Positions 1 through 7,712 of a stretch of 64,000 nucleotides of DNA are shown piece after piece. A program made the position numbers and the translations under genes. The notes under the pieces are model-generated. The model was not told the origin of the DNA. It was given only the letters and a program-made list of their open reading frames with translations, and searched no databases. The DNA comes from Spirosoma agri (GTDB taxonomy: Bacteria > Bacteroidota > Bacteroidia > Cytophagales > Spirosomataceae). How positions within the stretch are numbered: the stretch's first letter is position 1; each line of letters opens with the position of its first letter. Where the stretch lies: the NCBI RefSeq assembly GCF_010747415.1, contig NZ_JAAGNZ010000001.1, forward strand, positions 992,001 to 1,056,000. The letters run 5' to 3'.

Positions 1-2
1 AT

Positions 3-644
3 GGCACTGTAAAAGGAAAGATGGCGATCCCGAACGCAACGAATGTAGATTGGGAAGACATGGCGATTGGCCCTGGTCCTCAGGATGGGAAAAATTACAT
101 TTACATCGCTGATATCGGTGACAACAATGCGCAGCGCCCCGGCTGTGTGATTTACCGGTTTATCGAACCCGCCAGTTTACAGGCGGCCATCGGGCAGGTG
201 GAACGGATCAATTTCAAATACCCGGATGGGGCCCGCGACGCCGAAGCGATCATTGTTGATCCCCAGACCCGCGATACCTGGATCATTTCCAAACGGGAAG
301 AAAAAGTGCATCTGTACCGGCTCCCGTATCCACAGGATATCAACCAGGTGACCACGCTTCAAGCCTACGGTGAGTTGCCGTTCACCTACGTTACGAGCGC
401 CGGCATTTCGCCCGATGGATCGGAAATTGTCCTGAGAACGTACCTCCAGGTCTTTTACTGGAAACGGGAAGCGGGTCAATCGGTTGCCGATGCCATGCAG
501 AAAGGCACTGCCCGACAACTGATTGCCAAAGCTGAACCGCAGGGCGAAGCAATTGGCTTTGATAAGGATGGCAAAGGCTTTTTCACCATCAGCGAACGGG
601 CTACAAACCCATCCGTGAATCTTTATTACTACGCAAAACAGTAG
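3..644 (+). CDS. Secreted beta-propeller-like protein, C-terminal part (5' end outside window)
   Basis: The reading frame is open to the left edge of the window, and the residues just before the first ATG at 21 (GTVKGK) continue naturally into the VDWEDMAIGPGP segment, so the real start lies upstream and this is a partial gene. About 214 residues are visible. The sequence has short strand-turn blades (YIYIADIGDNN, YPDGARDAEAIIVDP, AGISPDGSEIVLRTY) like WD40/YncE-type propellers found in secreted Bacteroidota proteins, and aspartate/glycine-rich turns that could bind calcium. No catalytic motif could be named. It ends 157 bases before the antiporter gene on the same strand. The family is recognised only in general terms; the function is unknown. 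Confidence 0.6.
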   Translation, partial: GTVKGKMAIPNATNVDWEDMAIGPGPQDGKNYIYIADIGDNNAQRPGCVIYRFIEPASLQAAIGQVERINFKYPDGARDAEAIIVDPQTRDTWIISKREEKVHLYRLPYPQDINQVTTLQAYGELPFTYVTSAGISPDGSEIVLRTYLQVFYWKREAGQSVADAMQKGTARQLIAKAEPQGEAIGFDKDGKGFFTISERATNPSVNLYYYAKQ

Positions 645-801
645 CCGTTTTCGGGTATCGGTTCACTACTAATTTACTGGTTTAAGGCAAGAGTCGATCA
701 ATGCCGTCAACTGCAAGACCAGTGACTGGTTTTTAAGAACTGGTGTAACTTAAACAGGCACCAGTGAATCACAAACTGAAAACTGCGTTTTATCTTGCCG
801 A

Positions 802-1983
802 ATGGATTCTTCGATTCTCATCATTGTTCTGAGCTTATCCGTTCTGATTTCCTATGCGTTCGACCTGTTTAGCAGCCGGTTCCGAACACCATCCGTACTG
901 CTGCTTTTAGTACTGGGTGGCATAACCCGACAGGCGACCAATTACTTCAGTGTTCAGGTGCCGGTTGTCAATACGATCCTGCCAACAATCGGCACGCTGG
1001 GTCTAATCTTGATCGTGCTCGAAAATGGCCTTGACCTGGAACTGCACCGCGATAAACTAGGCGTTATTCGCCGTACGCTGGTGGCTTCTGTGCTGTCGGT
1101 TGCGGGTATTACCGTTCTGCTGGCCAGCGTTTTATACCTGCTGTTGAATGATTCATTCTATCATTGTCTGATTGCGGCTTTACCTTTTTCGATTATCAGC
1201 AGCGCCGTAGCAATACCGAGCGTCGCGAATCTGTCGGCTGGTCAGGGGGAGTTTGTCGTGTACGAGTCGGCTTTTGCCGGAATAATTGGTGTGCTGGTCT
1301 TTAACTTTCTGTTAGTCAGCCGGGATTCGGTGTGGGGAGCCGTGTGGTTTTTTGCCCGCGATACGCTCATCATGGCGTTGTTATCGCTGATCTGCTGTTT
1401 CCTGCTTCTTTATCTGATTGGTCGAATCAATCACCGGATCAAGTTTCTGCCGATTATTTCTGTACTTTTTCTGGTGTATGCCATCGCCGAAATCAATCAC
1501 CTGTCGTCGTTATTGCTCATTCTGATCTTCGGGCTTTTTCTGAACAATACCGAATTGTTCATTCGCGGACGGTTGAGTGAAGTGTTGAAGAATGACCTGT
1601 TCGAAAAAGAGCTGGACCAGCTCAAAAACCTGACTGCGGAAGGCGCTTTCGTGGTCCGTACCTTCTTTTTCCTGATCTTAGGGTACGCAGCCATCCCCGG
1701 CGAATTGCTGGATCGGGATGCCCTGATCGTGAGTGCTATCTTCGTCGCCGTTATTATTGGCTGGCGGTGGGTCACCCTCCGACTGACGTATCAGGGGCCG
1801 ATGAAACCACTACTCTGGATTGCTCCACGTGGTCTGATAACGATCCTGCTTTATCTGAACATTCCGCAGGATATGCGCGTGATCGGTTTTCGCGATGGGA
1901 TACCCATATTGGTTATCGTACTATCGCTGATCGTTATGATGGCGGGCGGACTGGGACAAAAACCCGCCGTAACCAACGAGTGA
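802..1983 (+). CDS. Cation:proton antiporter, CPA family
   Basis: A 393-residue integral membrane protein with about eleven to twelve hydrophobic segments, which fits the core of monovalent cation/proton antiporters (Na+/H+ exchanger domain). Residues 60-80 (IGTLGLILIVLENGLDLEL) correspond to the conserved segment with acidic residues after TM3, and residues 120-150 (LPFSIISSAVAIPSV) to the family's conserved helix before the ion-binding region. It lacks the C-terminal TrkA domains of larger Kef-type proteins, so it is a minimal transporter. It probably exchanges Na+ or K+ for H+ at the inner membrane. It ends 12 bases from the convergent small gene at 1996. The family is confident; the ion is not. 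Confidence 0.85.
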   Translation: MDSSILIIVLSLSVLISYAFDLFSSRFRTPSVLLLLVLGGITRQATNYFSVQVPVVNTILPTIGTLGLILIVLENGLDLELHRDKLGVIRRTLVASVLSVAGITVLLASVLYLLLNDSFYHCLIAALPFSIISSAVAIPSVANLSAGQGEFVVYESAFAGIIGVLVFNFLLVSRDSVWGAVWFFARDTLIMALLSLICCFLLLYLIGRINHRIKFLPIISVLFLVYAIAEINHLSSLLLILIFGLFLNNTELFIRGRLSEVLKNDLFEKELDQLKNLTAEGAFVVRTFFFLILGYAAIPGELLDRDALIVSAIFVAVIIGWRWVTLRLTYQGPMKPLLWIAPRGLITILLYLNIPQDMRVIGFRDGIPILVIVLSLIVMMAGGLGQKPAVTNE

Positions 1984-1995
1984 TTCCCCATCCAG

Positions 1996-2328
1996 TCAGC
2001 GTTTATCCGTCGTCATATAGGGCCAGAAGGCCCATACTGACCGCTTCTTCAGGTAATTCAGATCCATTTCGTTGGCAAAAGCCTCACGTTCGAAGCTGAT
2101 ATTTCGATAGGCGGCATAGTGCGTTCGGAAGTACAGCCGACGGATCAGGTATTCTAGAATATACCAGAGGTAGAACGGTACAATCCCCAGTTCCGCCTGT
2201 TGCCGCAGGTGAATTCGTTCGTGGTTAATCAACACGAGTCCCGGATTGGGCTTGCGGACCAGAATGAACGGAAACAGGGCCATGCCATCCGGCCCAAGCG
2301 AAGAAACGTGAATAATAAACCTAGCCAT
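1996..2328 (-). CDS. Small HExxH protein, putative gluzincin-like
   Basis: A 110-residue protein with HERIH at residues 36-40, matching the HExxH zinc-protease motif, followed about 45 residues later by REAFANE (81-87), which resembles the ExxA(D/N) third-ligand motif of gluzincins such as M48 and M56. A hydrophobic stretch (residues 48-63, IVPFYLWYILEYLI) lies between them. Similar short proteins of unknown role are common in Bacteroidota. The protein is far shorter than normal M48/M56 peptidases, so it may be a minimal membrane-associated peptidase or a degenerate relic. It is convergent with the antiporter gene. The motif is seen directly; activity is inference. Confidence 0.6.
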   Translation of the reverse strand: MARFIIHVSSLGPDGMALFPFILVRKPNPGLVLINHERIHLRQQAELGIVPFYLWYILEYLIRRLYFRTHYAAYRNISFEREAFANEMDLNYLKKRSVWAFWPYMTTDKR

Positions 2329-2644
2329 TGACCAATAAACGTGAAAGCCTGATAAGCGCTGCCGCGCGCAAGTTATCGCTCGTTCAAAAAACAGTTACGA
2401 TCGCGCCAAAATTCCCGTCATAACAGGACTAAATAACCTGATTTTTGCCACTGATTCGGCTGCCGATATGGGGTTGAAACGGCTGGCGTTTGACGGGTAG
2501 TTCCGCCGGATAAGCTGGCAGGCGGGATCGTTTGTCTGAGTACGTTTGACTTGATCCGGGATGTGCTAAACCGCCCGGACTGATGGCTTGCCGATCTGTT
2601 TCTGATCTGCTACATTTGGCAGAAAACCATAACCAAAACAGAGT
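2329..2644. other. Intergenic region between divergent genes
   Basis: The 316 bases between the small HExxH gene (minus) and the LolA-like gene (plus) contain no convincing ORF. The plus-side promoter is listed separately at 2588-2618. Nothing else recognisable was found. Confidence 0.5.
2588..2618 (+). promoter_or_regulatory. Bacteroidota-type promoter (-33/-7) for LolA-like gene
   Basis: TTG at 2588-2590 and TACATTTG at 2611-2618 match the Bacteroidota sigma-ABfr consensus (TTG, about 19-21 bases, TAnnTTTG), with a 20-base spacer. Transcription would begin near 2624, giving a 20-base leader before the ATG at 2645. Confidence 0.5.
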
Positions 2645-3355
2645 ATGAAAAAACTATTCGTAACCCTTCTGGCAATACCCCTGCTCCACGTTGGAGCCAA
2701 CGCGCAAACGACGCCGACCGCCGACGAAGTACTGGATAAGTACATTACCGCTATTGGCGGAAAAGAGGCACTGACCAAAGTGACCGATGTTACAACGAGC
2801 ATGTCGAGTGAGGGGCAGATGGGAACCATCATGATCACCCGCAAGCAGAAGCTGCCCAACAAATTTTCGATGGTCATTAACGCCAACGGGATGGAAGTAA
2901 TGAAACAAACCGGCGACGGCACGAAGGTAGTTGCAGGTGGTATGCAGGGCAGTAATACGCTGGAAGGCGCTGCTGCTCAACAGATGATCGCCATGAACGT
3001 GATTTTTCCGGAATTGCATTACGCCGAAAACGGGATAAAATCGACGCTGGTTGGGCCAGAGAAAGTCGATGGAAAAGATACGTATAAATTAAGCCACACG
3101 ACTGCCGATGGGTCGGCTACCTGGACGGATAACTTCGACGCTACCACTGGTCTGAAAGTTCAATCAGCGTCAACGACCAAAGGACAGCGTGGTGAAATGA
3201 CCATGACATCGGTCTATACGGATTATAAAGAGGTAAATGGCATTAAATACCCCATGACAATCACGCAGCAGTCACCTCGCGGGCCGATGACCATGACGGT
3301 CGATAACGTAAAATTCAACAAGGGGCTGAAAGACTCCGATTTTACGATAAAGTAA
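2645..3355 (+). CDS. Secreted outer-membrane-lipoprotein-sorting-like protein
   Basis: A 236-residue protein with a clear signal peptide (residues 1-20, cleaved after ANA-QTT). The mature part starts with TADEVLDKYITAIGGKEALTKV, a pattern typical of Bacteroidota LolA-like proteins, and ends with VNGIKYPMTITQQSPRGPMTMTVDNVKFN, where a hydrophobic-substrate beta-sheet is expected. Members are periplasmic or outer-membrane-associated and have the half-barrel fold seen in LolA and LppX; substrates are mostly unknown. The sequence is methionine-rich (GMEVMKQT, MQGSN, AAAQQMIAMNVIF). It has its own promoter upstream and a strong hairpin downstream, so it is probably a single-gene unit. Confidence 0.65.
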   Translation: MKKLFVTLLAIPLLHVGANAQTTPTADEVLDKYITAIGGKEALTKVTDVTTSMSSEGQMGTIMITRKQKLPNKFSMVINANGMEVMKQTGDGTKVVAGGMQGSNTLEGAAAQQMIAMNVIFPELHYAENGIKSTLVGPEKVDGKDTYKLSHTTADGSATWTDNFDATTGLKVQSASTTKGQRGEMTMTSVYTDYKEVNGIKYPMTITQQSPRGPMTMTVDNVKFNKGLKDSDFTIK

Positions 3356-3384
3356 GCGGTGGAGCCAGCACGGCTCAGAATACT

Positions 3385-3445
3385 CCCACAGCGTCACGGA
3401 GGACACAAAAGATCGACTCTTTATGTTCTCCGTGACGCTGTAGGG
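3385..3445. terminator. Bidirectional hairpin between convergent genes, repeat-like
   Basis: Arms acagcgtcacggaggaca (3388-3405) and tgttctccgtgacgctgt (3424-3441) pair with one mismatch, and the stem extends inward through aaaga/tcttt. It lies between the LolA-like gene and the SDR gene, which converge on it. Its GAGGACACA core recurs in the hairpin at 61781-61843, so it may belong to a dispersed repeat family. Confidence 0.6.
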
Positions 3446-3464
3446 AATCCATTTTATAATCAAA

Positions 3465-4328
3465 TTACGAGTTGATTACCTCGCCACCGTTGACGTGGAT
3501 AACCTGTCCCGTAAAATAGGACGCATCTTCCGACGCCAGAAATACATAGGCTGGAGCCAGTTCTGCGGGTTGTCCGGGCCGTTCCATTGGCGTGTCTTTT
3601 CCAAATTTTTCGACCTCTTCAAGCGTTTTCGTCGCTACGATCAGCGGGGTCCAGATGGGGCCGGGAGCCACTCCATTGACCCGGATGTTGCGTTCGACCA
3701 GATTCTGCGACAACGACCGGGTAAATGATGTAACGGCACCCTTCGTTGAGGCATAGTCGATCAGTGATTCGCTGCCCCGGTACGACACTACCGACGTGGT
3801 ATTGATGATGCAGTCGTATGAGCCCATGTGCGGTAACACATTCTTTGTCAGCCGGAACATGGCTAAAATATTTAGCTCAAACGTTTCGCGCATCTGCTGG
3901 TCCGAAATGTCCGTAAATTCCTTCTGTTCGACGTGATTCGCTGCGTTGTTGACTAGAATATTAATCCGATGATACGTGCTGATGACTTGGCCGACCACTT
4001 CCCGAATGAACGAAATCTGCTTTAAATCGCCCGGAAGTAGTAAACACCGACGTCCCTCGGCCTCGATAAGTGACTTGGTTTTCTGCGCATCCTGCTCTTC
4101 GCGCGGGTGATAAACGAGGGCCAGATCAGCGCCTTCGCGGGCAAAGTGAATGGCTACCGCACGGCCGATACCCGAATCGCCACCGGTAATGAGCGCCACT
4201 TTATCTAATAGCTTATCGGCCCCCTGATAGTTATCCCGAATGTAGATCGGTTGCGGGTCCATTTCATATTCCAAACCCGGCTGCGCATCCTGATGCTGGG
4301 GTTTGGTTTTAATTTCCATTTGTTCCAT
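3465..4328 (-). CDS. SDR family oxidoreductase (YghA/YhdF type), copy 1
   Basis: A 287-residue short-chain dehydrogenase with an extended N-terminus (QPGLEYEMDPQP) typical of the glucose/ribitol dehydrogenase-like and general-stress subfamily. The Rossmann motif TGGDSGIG is at 48-55, NNAANH is in the central sheet, the catalytic Ser lies in NTTSVVSY, and YASTK holds the Tyr and Lys. VNGVAPGPIWTPL follows. It probably reduces or oxidises aldehydes or sugars with NAD(P)H in the cytoplasm. It lies 72 bases downstream of a close paralogue on the same strand, and the pair looks like a tandem duplication. The true substrate cannot be read from the sequence. Start could be Met1 or Met4. Confidence 0.85.
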   Translation of the reverse strand: MEQMEIKTKPQHQDAQPGLEYEMDPQPIYIRDNYQGADKLLDKVALITGGDSGIGRAVAIHFAREGADLALVYHPREEQDAQKTKSLIEAEGRRCLLLPGDLKQISFIREVVGQVISTYHRINILVNNAANHVEQKEFTDISDQQMRETFELNILAMFRLTKNVLPHMGSYDCIINTTSVVSYRGSESLIDYASTKGAVTSFTRSLSQNLVERNIRVNGVAPGPIWTPLIVATKTLEEVEKFGKDTPMERPGQPAELAPAYVFLASEDASYFTGQVIHVNGGEVINS

Positions 4329-4400
4329 TGCTCTGAAAAGTTAGGCGTGTGACAGCAGCTCACGTGAGTGAGATTAAAACTGGTCTCACGGTTGAAATCG

Positions 4401-5255
4401 CTAGGTGTTTACGATCGTGCCGCCATTGGGGTGAAGCACCTGTCCTGTGATATACGAGGCATCATCCGACGCGAGAAACACGTAAGCGGGTGCTACTTCG
4501 CTGGGCTGGCCGGGCCGTTTCATCGGTACATCTTTGCCGAATTGCGCTACTTCGTCCGCACTTACCGAAGCAGGATTGAGCGGAGTCCAGATGGGACCGG
4601 GCGCAACCGCATTGACCCGGATACCTTTGGTAATCAGATTGGTCGATAAGGCCCGCGTAAACGTCATGATCGCACCTTTGGTGGACGAATATTCCAGCAA
4701 ATCCGCGCGGCCCTGATAGGCCGTGACCGACGTGGTATTGATGATGCAATCGCCCTTCTGAAGATGGGGTTCAGCCGCTTTCGATATTCTGAAGAACGAG
4801 TAAATATTGGTCTCGTATGTCGCTACCAGATCTTCATCTGATGCCTCTTCGAGCGTTTGGTGTTGCAGTTGTAGTCCGGCGTTATTGACCAGAATATTCA
4901 ACTTGCCCAGTTTCTGAACCGTATCGGCAACGATCTGTTTGCAGTACGTTTCCTGGCGAATATCGCCCGGCAGGAGCAGACACTGCCGACCTTCGGCCTC
5001 AACTAGCTCTTTGGTTTTCTGCGCGTCGACTTCTTCGCGTGGTGTGTAGGAAATGGCCACGTCGGCCCCTTCCCGCGCGAAATGCACGGCTACCGCCCGA
5101 CCAATGCCTGAGTCGCCACCGGTAATGAGGGCCACTTTGTCTTTTAATTTATTCGCTCCTTTGTACAGGTGCCGAATCACTTTCGGCTGTGGGTCCAATT
5201 CAGCTTCAAGGCCCGGTTGGATAGCCTGATGCTGAGGGGGGATTTTTGCTTCCAT
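4401..5255 (-). CDS. SDR family oxidoreductase (YghA/YhdF type), copy 2
   Basis: Close paralogue of the downstream SDR gene, 284 residues from the chosen ATG at 5255. An earlier in-frame codon at 5297 would add 14 residues not present in the paralogue, whereas MEAKIPPQHQ at 5255 aligns with MEIKTKPQHQ of copy 1, so the shorter start is preferred. It carries TGGDSGIG, NNAGLQ, NTTSVTAY and YSSTK, i.e. an intact SDR active site. Residues differ enough between the copies that the duplication is not recent. Cytoplasmic, NAD(P)-dependent; often stress-induced in this subfamily. Probably co-transcribed with copy 1. Confidence 0.85.
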   Translation of the reverse strand: MEAKIPPQHQAIQPGLEAELDPQPKVIRHLYKGANKLKDKVALITGGDSGIGRAVAVHFAREGADVAISYTPREEVDAQKTKELVEAEGRQCLLLPGDIRQETYCKQIVADTVQKLGKLNILVNNAGLQLQHQTLEEASDEDLVATYETNIYSFFRISKAAEPHLQKGDCIINTTSVTAYQGRADLLEYSSTKGAIMTFTRALSTNLITKGIRVNAVAPGPIWTPLNPASVSADEVAQFGKDVPMKRPGQPSEVAPAYVFLASDDASYITGQVLHPNGGTIVNT

Positions 5256-5502
5256 AACGTTGCGTTGGTTGTACTTTTTGGGATAAGCCAAAAGCAACGG
5301 CGGTTGTTTGGAGAAATCCAGCCAAATGGCGGCTTTGTGAGTTGAGCTTTTGTACCTTTAGCGCGTGCAAATTGACCGTTGCGAGTAGGCTCCGTGGTAC
5401 AAAACGGTAAAGCCGCTACGTCCGATCTGTCGAAAATGAAGGGCAAAACGGTTACGAAGAGGGTTGAAATAGATCGACTCGTTTTATAGTAAAATCAAGC
5501 TT

Positions 5503-5973
5503 GTGAATCAGGAATCTACGTCAAAAAAACTTAAGCACGATCTGGTTACTCTGTGCAACGCGCACGTTCAGCAACGCATAGATGTGGCCCGGCGGGCTAT
5601 GGAAGCGGCACAGGAATCGGCCAACTCCGAGTCGAAGAGTAGTGCAGGTGATAAATACGAAACAGGCCGGGCTATGGCGCAGATCGAGCGGGATCGGTAT
5701 GCCCACCAGCTCGACGTTGCGCTGGCCGTGGAGCAGGAGCTAACGCGGATCAACAGCGAAAAGGAGTACACCGTTGTTCAGCCGGGTAGTTTGGTAACGA
5801 CCAACCGGGGTATGTTTTTCATCAGCATCAGCGCCGGTAAGCTCAATATCGATGGGAAAGATGTGTTCGCTATTTCGCCCGCATCACCAATCGGTTCGGC
5901 ACTAGCCGGTCGGCGCGCGGGCGAAACAGTTTTGTTCAACAAGCTGGTCTATGAAATTCTGAGCGTGGCTTAG
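5503..5973 (+). CDS. GreA/GreB-like protein with N-terminal coiled coil
   Basis: A 156-residue protein starting at GTG (5503). Residues 20-75 form a charged helical region (RIDVARRAMEAAQESANSES, then DKYETGRAMAQIERDRYAHQ) likely to be a coiled coil. The C-terminus (ISPASPIGSALAGRRAGETV) closely resembles the FKBP-like C-terminal domain of GreA/GreB transcript-cleavage factors, which ends with SP(I/L)G.AL.G...GD. Orthologues in Bacteroidota are often mislabelled 3-oxoacyl-ACP synthase, but no thiolase motif is present. It may bind RNA polymerase through the secondary channel. The tip acidic residues of true Gre factors could not be assigned. Only one base separates it from the convergent amidohydrolase gene. 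Confidence 0.6.
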   Translation: MNQESTSKKLKHDLVTLCNAHVQQRIDVARRAMEAAQESANSESKSSAGDKYETGRAMAQIERDRYAHQLDVALAVEQELTRINSEKEYTVVQPGSLVTTNRGMFFISISAGKLNIDGKDVFAISPASPIGSALAGRRAGETVLFNKLVYEILSVA

Positions 5974-5974
5974 C

Positions 5975-7606
5975 TCAATGGACCCGTTCGCCACCAATCC
6001 AGGTTTGCTTGACTTTTGTGTCGCGAAGCTGCGCGTTGGGAGCGGTCATGATATCGCGATCCAATATCACAAAATCAGCTTGCTTGCCCGGTGCGATGCT
6101 CCCGCGCAACTGTTCCTCGAAGCATGCATAAGCGGCCCAGCGGGTCATTGCCAGCAACGCTGATTTCCGGTCGACCGCATTTTCCATCTGATAACCACCG
6201 GTTGGCGTGTTTTTGGCGTCCTGCCGGGCAACCGCTGCGTGGAACCCGAACAGCGGATTAACGGCTTCTACCGGGAAATCGCTTCCGAAGGCAATCAACT
6301 GATTCTGTTTCATCAAATCTTTAAACGCATAAGCACTCTTCACGCGAATGGGTCCTAACCGGTTGGCGGCCCAGTACATATCGGATGTCGCATGAGTTGG
6401 CTGAACCGACGGAATGATTGAGTACTGCCCAAATTTGTGAACATCTTCCGGTGATACGACCTGCGCGTGTTCAATGCGCCAGCGCCGGTTGTTGTGGCCT
6501 TTCAGCAGTTTACCGTACAGATCGAGCATGAGGTGATTGGCCGAATCGCCAATGCAGTGGGTATTCGCCTGAAAACCAGAGTTGTGTAAAAGTGTCGTGA
6601 CTCGTTCCAGCTCACCAGGGCTGAGCAATAGAAAACCACCTGTCTCCGGACGATCGCTGTACGGACGACGCAGGCAGGCCCCGCGTGAACCCAAAGCCCC
6701 ATCGGCATACAGCTTGAACGAACGGACCGTGAGCCGATCCGTCTGGAACGGTCCCCGCTTCAGAAAATAAGTCAGATTCGGCTCACCCAGACTAATCATA
6801 GCGTAATCCCGAATCTTGAGCTTTCCCGCTTTATGAAGACTGTCGATGAGATTGATTTCGTCGGGGCTGATTCCGGCATCCGAAATTGTTGTGAGGCCCA
6901 GCGCAACGCAAACCTTTTCGGCGGCCTGTAGCATCCGGGCTTTGTCGGCCTTGTCGGGCTGGGGAATAATCCGCTTGACAAGTTGCATAGCGTTGTCGAC
7001 CAGAACACCCGTTGGCTGACCATTTCTGACGACGACTTCACCACCGGGCAGTTTAGAACCCGCTGTTACCTTTGCCAGTCGCAAGGTTTTTGAGTTGACG
7101 AGCAGGGCATGACCATCGACCCGCATCAGCGCAACCGGTACGTTCGGGAAGGCAGCGTCCAGCTTCTCTTTCGTTGGGAAGGTTTTGTCGGCCCAGTCGT
7201 TCTGATCCCAACCCCGGCCAGCGAGCCACATGACATCCGGATTTTTCTGATAAAACGATTTCAGCCGACTGATAACATCATCATACGAGGTTGCGCCAAC
7301 CAGATCGGCCTGATTCAGCACTTGTCCTAAACCCAGAAAGTGGGCGTGAGGATCGTAGAAACCGGGATAAATCGGCTGTCCACCCAGATCAGCAGTACTA
7401 TCGGCATCGTACGCATCCGCCAGCGTTTTGGCTGAACCAACCGCGAGAAATTTACCATCGCCGACCACGAACGCATCCGCTACGGAGAACGTGGAGTCAG
7501 CCGTGTAGATACGCGCATTGGTGACCAGCAGATCGGCTTTTTTTCGGGAAGAACACCCGGAAAGCAAAGCAAATAAAACCGTAATTACTAAAAGAGGACG
7601 TTTCAT
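5975..7606 (-). CDS. Lipoprotein amidohydrolase (YtcJ-like, Amidohydro_3)
   Basis: About 543 residues from the ATG at 7606. An upstream in-frame start (7708) is rejected because Met at 7606 begins a typical lipoprotein signal, MKRPLLVITVLFALLSGCSS, with lipobox LSGC and Cys18. DPHAHFLGLG is the metal-binding HxH of the amidohydrolase superfamily, RIEHAQ and GSDFPVE supply later metal and catalytic residues. The N-terminal LLVTNARIYTADS and C-terminal APGKQADFVILDRDI are the composite beta-sandwich typical of the YtcJ/Amidohydro_3 group. It is likely anchored to a membrane facing the periplasm or exterior and hydrolyses an amide of unknown identity. Confidence 0.85.
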   Translation of the reverse strand: MKRPLLVITVLFALLSGCSSRKKADLLVTNARIYTADSTFSVADAFVVGDGKFLAVGSAKTLADAYDADSTADLGGQPIYPGFYDPHAHFLGLGQVLNQADLVGATSYDDVISRLKSFYQKNPDVMWLAGRGWDQNDWADKTFPTKEKLDAAFPNVPVALMRVDGHALLVNSKTLRLAKVTAGSKLPGGEVVVRNGQPTGVLVDNAMQLVKRIIPQPDKADKARMLQAAEKVCVALGLTTISDAGISPDEINLIDSLHKAGKLKIRDYAMISLGEPNLTYFLKRGPFQTDRLTVRSFKLYADGALGSRGACLRRPYSDRPETGGFLLLSPGELERVTTLLHNSGFQANTHCIGDSANHLMLDLYGKLLKGHNNRRWRIEHAQVVSPEDVHKFGQYSIIPSVQPTHATSDMYWAANRLGPIRVKSAYAFKDLMKQNQLIAFGSDFPVEAVNPLFGFHAAVARQDAKNTPTGGYQMENAVDRKSALLAMTRWAAYACFEEQLRGSIAPGKQADFVILDRDIMTAPNAQLRDTKVKQTWIGGERVH

Positions 7607-7675
7607 AAGGGATGATTGGGGAAAATGCAAATTAACAGAAAGTTGATAAGCCGACCAGCTAATCGCAGATTCTTG

Positions 7676-7683
7676 TATTTTTG
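7676..7683 (+). promoter_or_regulatory. Possible -7 box for tolC-like gene
   Basis: TATTTTTG matches TAnnTTTG, 30 bases before the ATG at 7713. No TTG lies at the ideal -33 distance, so this is tentative. Confidence 0.3.
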
Positions 7684-7712
7684 TCTTTATCGACCTTGTC
7701 AACCTCAATTCA

